Shown one piece after another: positions 17,238 to 25,218 of a stretch of 64,000 nt of DNA. This stretch comes from CALKJU01 sp035326425. GTDB lineage: Bacteria > Pseudomonadota > Alphaproteobacteria > Geminicoccales > Geminicoccaceae. Numbering within the stretch: the stretch's first letter is position 1; each line of letters begins with the position of its first letter. The position numbers and the translations under genes are program-made. Location: contig DAOLFG010000015.1 in NCBI GenBank assembly GCA_035326425.1, positions 1 to 64,000 of the forward strand, given 5' to 3'. The notes below the pieces were generated by a model, which saw nothing but the letters and a program-made list of their open reading frames with translations, had not been told where the DNA came from and did not search any database.

Positions 17238-18932
17238 ATGACCCAGCGTTGGTGGAAGCGGAGCGTCGTCTACCAGATCTATCCGCGCAGCTTCTGCGAC
17301 AGCGACGGCGACGGCATCGGCGACCTGCAGGGGATCGTCTCCAAGCTCGACTATCTGCGGGAGCTGGGCGTCGACGTCGTCTGGCTGTCGCCGGTCTACA
17401 AGTCGCCCAACGATGACAACGGCTACGACATCAGCGACTACCGGGACATCATGGACGAGCTCGGCACGCTCGCCGACTGGGAGGAGCTGCTGGCGGAGAT
17501 GCACGCCCGCGGCATCCGCATGGTGATGGATCTCGTCGTCAACCACACTTCGGACGAGCACGCCTGGTTCGTCGAGTCGCGAAAGTCCAAGGACAGTCCC
17601 TATCGCGACTACTACATCTGGCGGCCGGGCAAGGACGGCCGCGAGCCCAACAACTGGGAGTCCTGCTTCTCGGGCTCGGCCTGGCAATACGACGACGCCA
17701 CCGGCGAATATTATCTTCACCTGTTCTCGAGGAAGCAGCCGGATCTCAACTGGGAGAACCCGCGGCTGCGCCGCGAGATCTACGACATGATGCTGTGGTG
17801 GCTCGACAAGGGCATCGACGGCTTCCGCATGGACGTGATCACCTTCATCTCCAAGGTGCCGGGGCTGCCCGACGCGCCGGTGACCGCCAACGGTCCCTAC
17901 CAGTGGGGCGGGCAGTATTTCGTGCAGGGACCCCGGCTGATGGAGTTCCTGGCCGAGATGAAACGCGAGGTCCTCTCCAGGCGCGACATCATCACCGTCG
18001 GCGAGGCGCCGATGGCCACCCCCGAGCACGCCCTCGACCTGACCCACGCCGAGACCGGCCCGCTCAACATGCTGTTCCAGTTCGAGCACATGGATCTCGA
18101 CCGCGAGCCCGGCTCGCTCACCGGCAAGTGGGGCCTGAAGCCGATGGAGCTGCTCGATCTCAAGCGGGTGATGGGCCGCTGGCAGCGCGAGCTCGATGCC
18201 AAGGGCTGGAACAGCCTCTATCTCTCCAACCACGACCAGCCGCGGCCGGTGTCGCGCTTCGGCGACGACGGCGAGCACAGGGTCCACTCCGCCAAGCTGC
18301 TCGCCACCTTCCTGCACATGCTGCAGGGCACGCCTTATGTCTATCAGGGCGAGGAGATCGGCATGACCAATGTCCGCTTCGCCTCGATCGACGACTATCG
18401 CGACATCGAGACCCTCAACATGTACCGCCAGGAGGTCGTCGAGCATGGTGTCGACCCGGCCAAGGTAATGGCGGCGATCCATGCCAAGGGCCGCGACAAC
18501 GCCCGCACGCCGATGCAGTGGAACGCCGGCCCCAACGCTGGCTTCACCACCGGAACGCCCTGGATCAGGGTCAACCCGAACTACCGCGAGATCAACGTCG
18601 CCCGGGCGATGGCCGATCCGGATTCGGTGTTCCACTACTATCGCCGGCTGATCCGCCTGCGGAAGGAGCTGCCGGTCATCGTCTACGGCCGCTACGAGCC
18701 GATCCTCGAACAGCACAGGCAGATCTATGCGTTCCTGCGCGTCACCGCCGACGAGCGGCTACTGGTGATCCTCAACTTCACGCCGCAATGGCCGGTGTTC
18801 GAGGCGCCCGAGACGCTGCACGCGGCTGGCGGCCAGCTGCTGATCGCCAACTATCCGGTCGACGAAGGCCAGGATATCCGGCACTTCACGCTCCGGCCGT
18901 GGGAGGCGCGGGTCTACAGGCTGGGGGCGTGA
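17238..18932 (+). CDS. GH13 alpha-glucosidase
   Basis: A 564-residue cytoplasmic alpha-glucosidase (oligo-1,6-glucosidase/trehalose synthase branch). Seen: DLVVNHTSDEH (region I, 98-108), GFRMDVI with nucleophile D199, TVGEAP with acid/base E256, and SNHDQPR with D333; QPDLNWEN is the conserved domain B segment. No signal peptide. ATG at 17238 has GAGGAG upstream. The 110-base gap after galD has no recognisable regulatory element. The rhamnose mutarotase starts on its stop codon, so both are one transcript. Substrate linkage cannot be decided by eye. Confidence 0.92.
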   Translation: MTQRWWKRSVVYQIYPRSFCDSDGDGIGDLQGIVSKLDYLRELGVDVVWLSPVYKSPNDDNGYDISDYRDIMDELGTLADWEELLAEMHARGIRMVMDLVVNHTSDEHAWFVESRKSKDSPYRDYYIWRPGKDGREPNNWESCFSGSAWQYDDATGEYYLHLFSRKQPDLNWENPRLRREIYDMMLWWLDKGIDGFRMDVITFISKVPGLPDAPVTANGPYQWGGQYFVQGPRLMEFLAEMKREVLSRRDIITVGEAPMATPEHALDLTHAETGPLNMLFQFEHMDLDREPGSLTGKWGLKPMELLDLKRVMGRWQRELDAKGWNSLYLSNHDQPRPVSRFGDDGEHRVHSAKLLATFLHMLQGTPYVYQGEEIGMTNVRFASIDDYRDIETLNMYRQEVVEHGVDPAKVMAAIHAKGRDNARTPMQWNAGPNAGFTTGTPWIRVNPNYREINVARAMADPDSVFHYYRRLIRLRKELPVIVYGRYEPILEQHRQIYAFLRVTADERLLVILNFTPQWPVFEAPETLHAAGGQLLIANYPVDEGQDIRHFTLRPWEARVYRLGA

Positions 18933-19261
18933 TGCGACGGGTCGGATCGATGATCGGGCTGCAGCCGGGCGCGGCGCAGCGCTACAAGGAGCTGCACGCG
19001 GCGGTGTGGCCGGAGGTGCTGGCGAGGATCGAGGCGTCGAACATCCGCAACTACTCGATCTTCCTGAAGGAGCCCGAGAACCTGATGTTCAGCTATTTCG
19101 AGTACCACGGGCAGGACTTCGACGCCGACATGCGGGCGATCGCCGCCGATCCGAAAACGCAGGAATGGTGGTCGGTCTGCGGTCCGTTGCAGGCGCCGCT
19201 GGCGACGCGCCAAAAGGGCGAGTGGTGGGCCTCGATGGAGGAGGTGTTCCACGCCGACTGA
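18932..19261 (+). CDS. rhaM: L-rhamnose mutarotase
   Basis: A 109-residue protein of the RhaM/DUF718 family that interconverts anomers of L-rhamnose or a related sugar. Full family length; the catalytic His is at residue 22 (YKELHAAVWPEV) and the C-terminal WW pair (EWWSVC and EWWASMEEVFH) is present. The ATG shares a base with the TGA of the GH13 gene, so the two are coupled. No other rhamnose gene lies nearby, so the partner role may be anomer supply for the products of the glucosidase (inference). Confidence 0.9.
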   Translation: MRRVGSMIGLQPGAAQRYKELHAAVWPEVLARIEASNIRNYSIFLKEPENLMFSYFEYHGQDFDADMRAIAADPKTQEWWSVCGPLQAPLATRQKGEWWASMEEVFHAD

Positions 19262-19266
19262 GCCGG

Positions 19267-19284
19267 CGGCGCCTCACAGCGCCG
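19267..19284. terminator. Short GC hairpin between convergent genes
   Basis: CGGCGC, six bases, GCGCCG: a 6-bp all-GC stem spanning the gap between the converging mutarotase and synthetase genes. No T-tract on either side, so termination activity is uncertain. Confidence 0.25.
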
Positions 19285-20626
19285 TCAGGTAGGCATCGTG
19301 CTCGCTGGCCGGGACCTCGAGGGTGTGGGTGTCCAGCTCCTGCCACTTGCACTCGGCGAACACCCGGCAGAACTCGTCGCCGAAATACTGCCTGGCGAAC
19401 AGCGACTTCTCGAACTCGTCGAGCGCGTCGGCGAGGCTCGGCGGCAGCATGCGGGTGCTCTGCTCGTAGGCGTTGCCGGTCGACGGCGCCGGCGGCTCGA
19501 TGTGGTTGGCGATGCCGTAGTGCACGCCGGCGAGGATCGCCGCCAGCACGAGGTGCGGGTTGGCGTCCGAGCCGGCGACACGGTGCTCGATCCGCCGCGC
19601 CGCGCCGCCGGCCTGGGGGATGCGCAAGGAAACCGAGCGGTTCTCGTAGCCCCAGGTCGGGGTGGTGGGGGCGTAGGAGCCGGGGCGCAGGCGGCGGAAC
19701 GAGTTGGGGTTGGGCGCCAGCATCGGCATGATCTGCGGCATGGTGCCGAGCAGGCCGCCGACGGCATGGCGCAGCGTGGCCGAGCCCGCGCCGCCGTCGT
19801 CGAAGACGTTGCGGCCCTCCGCGTCGACCAGGCTCAGATGGACGTGCATGCCGTTGCCGGCCGAGCGACCGAAGGGCTTGGCCATGAAGCTGGCCTCGAC
19901 GCCGTGGCGGCGGGCGACGCCCTTGACGACGCGCTTGAACATCACCGCGAAGTCGGCAGCCTCGACGGCGTCGGGGCGGTGCCAGAGGTTGATCTCGTAC
20001 TGGGCCGGACCGTGCTCGGTGATCAGGGTGTCGGTGGGAATGGCCTGGGCGGAGGCGGAGGCCGAGATGTCGCGGAAGACGGCCGCGAACGCGTCGAGCT
20101 CGTCCAGGCTGTAGACGTTGGGATTGCGCGGCCGGCGGCCGGTGTCGCGGTCGGCGGCGGGCCGCGGCATCGCTCCCTCGGCCCGGTCGCGCTCGACCAG
20201 GTAGAACTCGAGCTCGACGGCGGCCACCGGCGTCAGCCGCATCTCCTCCAGCCGGTCGAGCACCATGCGCAGCACGGCGCGCGGCTCGACCGCGAACGGC
20301 CGGCCGTCGTGGCCCAGCATCTGCAGCATCACCTGTGCCGCCGGCCGCTCGCTCCAGGCGACCCGCTTCAGCGTGCCGGGCACCGGCATGCACAGGCCGT
20401 CGCCGTCGCCGCTCTGCAGGTCGAGCCCGGCCGAGCTGACATCGTTGCCCCAGATGTCGAGCGCATGCACCGAGCGCGGCAGGAACAGGCCCTTGTCGAA
20501 GATCTTGGCGAGCCCGTCGGCCGGCAGCCGCTTGCCGCGGGCGACGCCATTGTGATCGACGATGAAGGCGTCGATGGTCTCGACGTCGGGATTGGCGGCG
20601 AGGAACGCCGCGGCCTCGGCAGACAA
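19274..20626 (-). CDS. puuA: Glutamine synthetase family gamma-glutamylpolyamine synthetase
   Basis: About 450 residues of the glutamine synthetase fold, without the C-terminal adenylylation region. It has the acidic metal-binding segment AVELEFYL, NGMHVHLS and RIEHRVAGSDANPH of the catalytic barrel. Such PuuA-like enzymes glutamylate putrescine or other amines. I place the start at TTG 20626, with GGGAG six bases upstream; the alternative GTG at 20677 lies inside the operator and upstream of the predicted -10, so it cannot be translated. Controlled by the divergent GntR gene through two palindromes, shared with the omega-aminotransferase promoter. Confidence 0.9.
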   Translation of the reverse strand: MSAEAAAFLAANPDVETIDAFIVDHNGVARGKRLPADGLAKIFDKGLFLPRSVHALDIWGNDVSSAGLDLQSGDGDGLCMPVPGTLKRVAWSERPAAQVMLQMLGHDGRPFAVEPRAVLRMVLDRLEEMRLTPVAAVELEFYLVERDRAEGAMPRPAADRDTGRRPRNPNVYSLDELDAFAAVFRDISASASAQAIPTDTLITEHGPAQYEINLWHRPDAVEAADFAVMFKRVVKGVARRHGVEASFMAKPFGRSAGNGMHVHLSLVDAEGRNVFDDGGAGSATLRHAVGGLLGTMPQIMPMLAPNPNSFRRLRPGSYAPTTPTWGYENRSVSLRIPQAGGAARRIEHRVAGSDANPHLVLAAILAGVHYGIANHIEPPAPSTGNAYEQSTRMLPPSLADALDEFEKSLFARQYFGDEFCRVFAECKWQELDTHTLEVPASEHDAYLTAL

Positions 20627-20640
20627 GGGAAGCTCCCGTT

Positions 20641-20650
20641 CGTGATCACG
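20641..20650. promoter_or_regulatory. GntR operator copy, downstream half of the puuA control region
   Basis: CGTGATCACG, a perfect 10-bp palindrome with the GTGATCAC core. It lies between the predicted puuA transcription start and its TTG codon, 28 bases centre to centre from the main operator. The same two-site layout recurs at 22608-22645. Confidence 0.65.
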
Positions 20651-20664
20651 ATCTTGACCCGTCG

Positions 20665-20693
20665 ATGATGTGATCACAATATCGCCGAGTCAA
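20665..20693 (-). promoter_or_regulatory. puuA promoter with operator in the spacer
   Basis: On the minus strand TTGACT (20693-20688), 17 bases, CATCAT (20670-20665). The spacer contains ATATTGTGATCA, almost the same as the spacer of the aminotransferase promoter at 22594-22622. A divergent promoter for the gntR gene, TTGACC (20654-20659), 17 bases, CAATAT (20677-20682), overlaps it and shares the operator, which implies joint repression and autoregulation. Confidence 0.55.
20669..20678. promoter_or_regulatory. GntR operator copy, main site of the puuA/gntR region
   Basis: TGTGATCACA, perfect palindrome, lying within both divergent promoters. One of four copies of this word in the polyamine locus; the regulator gene starts 39 bases away. 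Confidence 0.7.
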
Positions 20694-20716
20694 GCCGAGA
20701 CGGGAGATCGGACGGG

Positions 20717-21391
20717 ATGGCCGGGAGCGACGGCGGGGCGGAGCGGCCGCAGCTCAACCGCTGGGTCTACGGGCAGCTGCGCGAGGCGATCGTCACCGGC
20801 CAGTTCGTGCCGGGTCGAAGCGTGACGCTGCGCGGCGTGGCGGAGCAGCTCGGCGTCAGCCCGATGCCGGTGCGCGAGGCGCTGCGCCAGCTCGTGGCCG
20901 AGCGGGCGCTCGTCATTCACGACAACCGCCGCGTGGCTGTGCCGGAGATGTCGACGGCACGGCTGGAGGAGCTGGGCACCGCGAGGGTGCTGCTCGAGGG
21001 TGAGCTGGCCGAGCGGGCGCTGCCGGGCATCGACGCCGCCCGGCTGCAGGCGCTGCGGCGGCTCGATCGCGAGGTCGACCTGGCGCTCGAGCAGGGCGAG
21101 CCCGAGCGCTACATGCGCTTCAACCACGAATTCCACATGACGCTCTACCGCTCGGTACCCTCGCAGGTGCTGCTGCCGCTGGTGGAATCGCTGTGGCTGC
21201 AGGTGGGCCCCTTCCTGCGGCTCGTGGTGGGCCGGCTCGGCACCGCGAGCTTCGTCGACCGCCACCGCGCGGCGCTCTCGGCGATCGCGGGCCGGGACGC
21301 CGCCGGGCTGCGCCGGGCGATCGCCGCGGACATCGCCGATGGCCACGCCTTGATGGCGGCGGCGATGGGCGAGGCACGCAGGGCCGGCTAG
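20717..21391 (+). CDS. GntR family transcriptional regulator, FadR/FCD type
   Basis: A 224-residue repressor. The N-terminal winged helix (residues 15-75) has the GntR pattern SVTLRGVAEQLGVSPMPVREALRQL; the rest is an all-helical FCD ligand domain with metal-binding candidates such as the Asn-His pair in RFNHEFH. It lies between puuA and the aminotransferase and next to palindromes of the TGTGATCACA type, which are the kind of site FCD regulators bind, so it very likely controls both genes. The effector may be a polyamine or gamma-glutamyl intermediate (inference). Its end overlaps the convergent benE by four bases. Confidence 0.92.
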   Translation: MAGSDGGAERPQLNRWVYGQLREAIVTGQFVPGRSVTLRGVAEQLGVSPMPVREALRQLVAERALVIHDNRRVAVPEMSTARLEELGTARVLLEGELAERALPGIDAARLQALRRLDREVDLALEQGEPERYMRFNHEFHMTLYRSVPSQVLLPLVESLWLQVGPFLRLVVGRLGTASFVDRHRAALSAIAGRDAAGLRRAIAADIADGHALMAAAMGEARRAG

Positions 21392-22542
21392 CCGCGCCAG
21401 CGGCCGAGCAGCAGCACGGCGCTGCCGGCCAGCAATCCCCAGAAGGCGGCGCTGATGCCGGCGAGCGCCAGCCCCGAGGCGGTCACGACGAAGGTGACGG
21501 CGGCGGCGTCGCGCTCGGCGGGATCGGCCAGGGCGCCGGCGATCGAGCCGCTGAAGGCGCCTATCAGGGCGAGGCCGGCCACGGCCTGGACCAGCAGCGG
21601 CGACACGCCGGCCAACGCCGTCACCGCCCCGGCGGCGAGGCCGAGGACGACATAGCCGGCGCCGGCGACCGCCGCCGCCCACCAGCGCCGCTGCGGGTCG
21701 GGTCCGGCATCGGGTCCGGCACACAGGGCGGCGGTGATGGCGCTGAGGTTGACGGCATGGCCGCCGAACGGCGCCGCGGCCAAGCTGAACAGGCCGGTCG
21801 CGATGAACAGCGGGCCGGGCTCGGGCCGGTAGCCGTTGACCGACAGCACGGCGAGGCCGGGGATGTTCTGCGAGGCCATGGTCACCAGGAACAGCGGCAG
21901 GGCGATGCCGACGAGGCCGGCCGGCGAGAAGGCCGGCACGACGAGGCTCGGCGCCGGGAGCAGCGAGCCCGACAGCGCCCCGGCCGACATGCCGAGCACG
22001 ATGAACACCATGGCGACGACGGCCGCCGCCGGTACCGCCAGCAGGCGTTCCCAGCGGCCGACCAGCAGCCACGCCAGGACGATGGCGAGGCCGGCTACCG
22101 GCATCGCCGCCACCGCCCGTACCGGTGCCAGGCACAAGGGCAGCAGGACGCCCGCCAGCATGGCGCTGGCGATCGAGGTGGGAATGGCGGCGATCAGCCG
22201 GCCGAGCGGCCTGAAGGCGGCCGCCGCGATCACCAGCAGGCCGGCGACGAGGAAGGCGCCGACGGCGACGGCGAAGCCGCCCTCGGGTGCGCCGGCGCTG
22301 ACGAGCAGCGCGGCACCCGGCGTCGACCAGGCGATGCTGATCGGCATGCGGTAGCGCCAGCTCAGCAGCACGCCGCACAGGCCCATCGCCACGAACAGCG
22401 CCATCAGGCCCGAAGCCGCCTGGGCAGGGTCGGCGCCGACGGCGTCCAGCCCCTGCAGCACCACGGCGAAGGAGCTGGCCGAGCCCACCAGGGCGGTGAG
22501 CAGGCCCGCTGTCACGGCCTGGGCCGGCGGGACTTGGCGCAT
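21388..22542 (-). CDS. benE: BenE family benzoate/H+ symporter-like transporter
   Basis: A 384-residue membrane protein with about twelve hydrophobic segments, matching BenE in length and in the half-helix region around PISIAWSTPGAALL and NIPGLAVLSVNGY. BenE is annotated as a benzoate symporter but its fold belongs with the nucleobase/sulfate transporter superfamily and substrates vary. Here it is flanked by polyamine genes on both sides and its upstream region faces the aminotransferase promoter with the same operators, so it may carry an amine- or acid-type substrate of that regulon. No benzoate-degradation gene is nearby. Confidence 0.88.
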   Translation of the reverse strand: MRQVPPAQAVTAGLLTALVGSASSFAVVLQGLDAVGADPAQAASGLMALFVAMGLCGVLLSWRYRMPISIAWSTPGAALLVSAGAPEGGFAVAVGAFLVAGLLVIAAAAFRPLGRLIAAIPTSIASAMLAGVLLPLCLAPVRAVAAMPVAGLAIVLAWLLVGRWERLLAVPAAAVVAMVFIVLGMSAGALSGSLLPAPSLVVPAFSPAGLVGIALPLFLVTMASQNIPGLAVLSVNGYRPEPGPLFIATGLFSLAAAPFGGHAVNLSAITAALCAGPDAGPDPQRRWWAAAVAGAGYVVLGLAAGAVTALAGVSPLLVQAVAGLALIGAFSGSIAGALADPAERDAAAVTFVVTASGLALAGISAAFWGLLAGSAVLLLGRWRG

Positions 22543-22593
22543 CAGTCGTCACCTGCGCGAGAGACGCGCCGCAGGGAGCACACCGGCCGTCGC

Positions 22594-22622
22594 TTGACAA
22601 GCCAATATTGTGATCACAAAAT
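22594..22622 (+). promoter_or_regulatory. Promoter of the omega-aminotransferase gene
   Basis: TTGACA (22594-22599), 17 bases, CAAAAT (22617-22622). The -35 is consensus. The spacer AGCCAATATTGTGATCA holds the operator and differs from the puuA spacer at only a few positions, evidence of coordinated control. Confidence 0.6.
22608..22619. promoter_or_regulatory. GntR operator copy in the aminotransferase promoter
   Basis: TTGTGATCACAA, a perfect 12-bp palindrome and the strongest of four copies, located across the spacer and -10 so that a bound repressor would block RNA polymerase. Confidence 0.7.
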
Positions 22623-22635
22623 TCGCCGTGAGTGT

Positions 22636-22645
22636 TGTGATCACG
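22636..22645. promoter_or_regulatory. Second GntR operator copy before the aminotransferase
   Basis: TGTGATCACG, nine of ten bases as in the main site, 27 bases centre to centre from 22608-22619 and just downstream of the predicted transcription start. The pair repeats the geometry seen at puuA. Confidence 0.65.
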
Positions 22646-22668
22646 CCAGTGGTTGGAGTTTCGCCGCG

Positions 22669-24048
22669 ATGCCGTCCCCCGCCTCGAACAACGAGACCGG
22701 CTACTGGCAGGATCTCGACCGGGCGCATCACATCCACCCGTTCACCGACACCGCGGCGCTGAACGCCAAGGGCAGCCGGATCATCACCGACGCCGAGGGC
22801 GTCTACCTCACCGACTCCGACGGCAACCGCATCCTCGACGGCATGGCCGGCCTCTGGTGCGTCAATGTCGGCTACGGCAGGCGCGAGCTGATCGAGGCGG
22901 CGAGCCGCCAGATGGAGCGGCTGCCCTACTACAACCAGTTCTTCCAGACCTCGACCATGCCGACCGTCGAGGCGGCACGCGCCGTCGCCGAGGTGGCGCC
23001 CGAGGGCATGCGGCGGGTGTTCTTCACCGGCTCCGGCTCGGAGGCCAACGACACCGTGCTGCGCATGGTGCGGCACTACTGGGCGGTGCGCGGTCAGCCG
23101 CACCGCAGCCACGTGATAGCGCGGGTGAACGCCTATCATGGCAGCACGGTGGCCGGCGCCAGCCTGGGCGGCATGAAGGCGATGCACGGCCAGGGCGGGC
23201 TGCCGATCCCCGGCATCCACCACATCGCCCAGCCCTACTGGTTCGGCAGCGACCGGCAGCTCGACGCGCATGCCTTCGGCCTCGCCTGCGCCCGCGAGCT
23301 GGAGGCCAAGATCCTGGAATTGGGTGCCGATCGCGTCGCCGCCTTCATCGGCGAGCCGATCCAGGGGGCGGGCGGCGTCATCATTCCGCCGGCCAGCTAC
23401 TGGCCGGAGATCCAGCGCATCTGCCGCAGGCACGGCATCCTGCTGGTCAGCGACGAGGTGATCTGCGGCTTCGGCCGCACCGGAAAATGGTTCGGCTGCC
23501 AGCATTTCGGCTTCGAGCCGGATCTCATGGCGGTCGCCAAGGGCCTGTCCTCGGGCTACCTGCCGATCGGCGGCGTCGTGGTGCGCGACCATGTGGCCGA
23601 GACGCTGGAGCTGGGCGGCGAGTTCTTCCACGGCTTCACCTATTCGGGCCACCCCGTGGCTTGTGCCGTGGCTGCGGCCAACATCGCGCTGCTGCGGCGC
23701 GAGCGGCTGGTCGAGCGCGTGGAGGGCGAGATCGGCCCGTACTTCCAGGCCAGGCTGGCGACGCTGGCCGACCATCCGATGGTGGGCGAGGTGCGCGGCG
23801 TCGGGCTGATCGGCGCCGTCGAGCTGGTCAGGCGCAAGGCGCCGCTGGAGCGGCTGGCCGATCGCGGCAGGACCGGCCTGATCTGCCGCGACCACTGCTT
23901 CGCCAACGGCCTCGTCATGCGGGCGGTGGGCGACACCATGATCGTCTCGCCGCCGCTGGTGATCGGCGAGGCCGAGGTCGACGAGCTGGTGCGGCTGGCG
24001 CGCAAGGCGCTCGACCTCACCGCGGCGGAGGTGGGCGTCGGCGGCTAG
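22669..24048 (+). CDS. Aspartate aminotransferase family omega-aminotransferase (putrescine/beta-alanine:pyruvate type)
   Basis: A 459-residue class III PLP enzyme. D262 (SDEVICGFGR) and the PLP lysine K291 (AVAKGLSSGYLPIGG) are in place, and GSGSEAND (121-128) forms the phosphate cup. It would transfer the terminal amino group of putrescine, another diamine or an omega-amino acid to pyruvate, like SpuC. Shares a promoter architecture and operators with puuA, so a dual glutamylation/transamination polyamine system is likely. Product aldehydes could be oxidised by GabD (60872-62353). Confidence 0.9.
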   Translation: MPSPASNNETGYWQDLDRAHHIHPFTDTAALNAKGSRIITDAEGVYLTDSDGNRILDGMAGLWCVNVGYGRRELIEAASRQMERLPYYNQFFQTSTMPTVEAARAVAEVAPEGMRRVFFTGSGSEANDTVLRMVRHYWAVRGQPHRSHVIARVNAYHGSTVAGASLGGMKAMHGQGGLPIPGIHHIAQPYWFGSDRQLDAHAFGLACARELEAKILELGADRVAAFIGEPIQGAGGVIIPPASYWPEIQRICRRHGILLVSDEVICGFGRTGKWFGCQHFGFEPDLMAVAKGLSSGYLPIGGVVVRDHVAETLELGGEFFHGFTYSGHPVACAVAAANIALLRRERLVERVEGEIGPYFQARLATLADHPMVGEVRGVGLIGAVELVRRKAPLERLADRGRTGLICRDHCFANGLVMRAVGDTMIVSPPLVIGEAEVDELVRLARKALDLTAAEVGVGG

Positions 24049-24061
24049 CTGGCCGATCCTT

Positions 24062-25120
24062 CTATCCGGGCCGCGGCGCCGGAGCGGAAAGCACATCGCG
24101 GTCGCTCTTGCGGCTTTCGCGGTGCTGCGCCCACCGCTCTCGGATGAAGCGAAGCGCCGGCCGCTCGACCAGCCGCGTGTAGGCGAAGGCCATCGCCACG
24201 GCCGCAGCCATGGTCAGCAGGACCGCCGCCTCGGGGGGCACGCCGGCGTGCCACAGCCGGAGCAGCACCGCGTAGCCCATGTGCTGGTGGGCGAGATAGA
24301 GCGTGTAGCTGATGGTGCCGAGGAAGAGCAGCGGCCGCCAGCTCAGCGCCGGCAGCCAGCCGGCCACCGCCAGCGCAACCAGGCCGAGCAGCGCCGCGGT
24401 CGTCCACATCGGCGCCAGCTCGGGATGGAGTGCCTGGGCCGCGACACAGGCGGCGAGCAGCGCCAGCCGGCTCCAGCTCGGCCCGTGCAGGTGGATCTGC
24501 CGCAGCGCGATGCCGGCGATGAACAGATGGGCGAACTTCAGCACCATGAGCTTGCGCCACACCCGCGCTGCCAGCGTCGGCAGCTCGGGCTCGAGCCATT
24601 CGTAGAGCAGCACGATCGCCAGCCAGGCCCACAGCACCGGCACCAGCCGGCTGCGCAGGGGCGACAGCCAGATGCCGAGCATCAGCACATAGAAGGTCAG
24701 CTCGAAGGCCAGGGTCCAGTAGACTTGGTCGATGTCCGGCCGGCCCACGAAGGACTGCAGCATGGTCAGGTTGACCAGCAGGTCCGGGACGCTGCGCTGC
24801 CAGTTCGGCAGGCCGAGTGCCGTGACGACGACGAAGGTGACGAGGACGGCGATCCAATAGGCGGGATAGAGCCGCGCGAAGCGCGAGACCAGATAGTCGC
24901 CGGCCGAGCGGGTATGCTCGAGCGTCATGGTGATGACGAACCCGCTGATGATGAAGAACAGCGTGACGCCGAACCGGCCATAGGCCAGGTCGATCCCGAC
25001 CCAGTCCGGCGGCGCGTAGTCCTCTACGAAATCGGTCGTGTAATGGTAGCCGACGACGGCCAGGGCAGCCAAGCCGCGCAAGCCATCGAGACTCGTCAGG
25101 CGGTCTTCTCGTCCAGACAT
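24062..25120 (-). CDS. Acyltransferase family 3 membrane protein
   Basis: A 352-residue integral membrane acyltransferase. The start is typical: LTSLDGLRGLAALAVVGYHY, with the conserved His of the family at the end of helix 1, followed by RFARLYPAYW between helices 3 and 4. About ten hydrophobic segments. Such enzymes O-acetylate or acylate envelope sugars, lipopolysaccharide or exopolysaccharide. No glycosyltransferase is adjacent, so the acceptor cannot be named. Ends 14 bases from the convergent aminotransferase stop. Confidence 0.92.
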   Translation of the reverse strand: MSGREDRLTSLDGLRGLAALAVVGYHYTTDFVEDYAPPDWVGIDLAYGRFGVTLFFIISGFVITMTLEHTRSAGDYLVSRFARLYPAYWIAVLVTFVVVTALGLPNWQRSVPDLLVNLTMLQSFVGRPDIDQVYWTLAFELTFYVLMLGIWLSPLRSRLVPVLWAWLAIVLLYEWLEPELPTLAARVWRKLMVLKFAHLFIAGIALRQIHLHGPSWSRLALLAACVAAQALHPELAPMWTTAALLGLVALAVAGWLPALSWRPLLFLGTISYTLYLAHQHMGYAVLLRLWHAGVPPEAAVLLTMAAAVAMAFAYTRLVERPALRFIRERWAQHRESRKSDRDVLSAPAPRPG

Positions 25121-25218
25121 GCGCGCTCCAGCTCAGCGAAAAACAAAATAGAGCCGGAACGTGAATCGCCGGTTAACACTCAGACATCGCCAAGAACAGC
25201 CATGTTGCTAGACTTGAG

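Noticed and set aside
20624..20677. GTG 20677 as start of the glutamine synthetase-family protein
   Set aside because: It lies within the operator and upstream of the predicted -10 of its own promoter.
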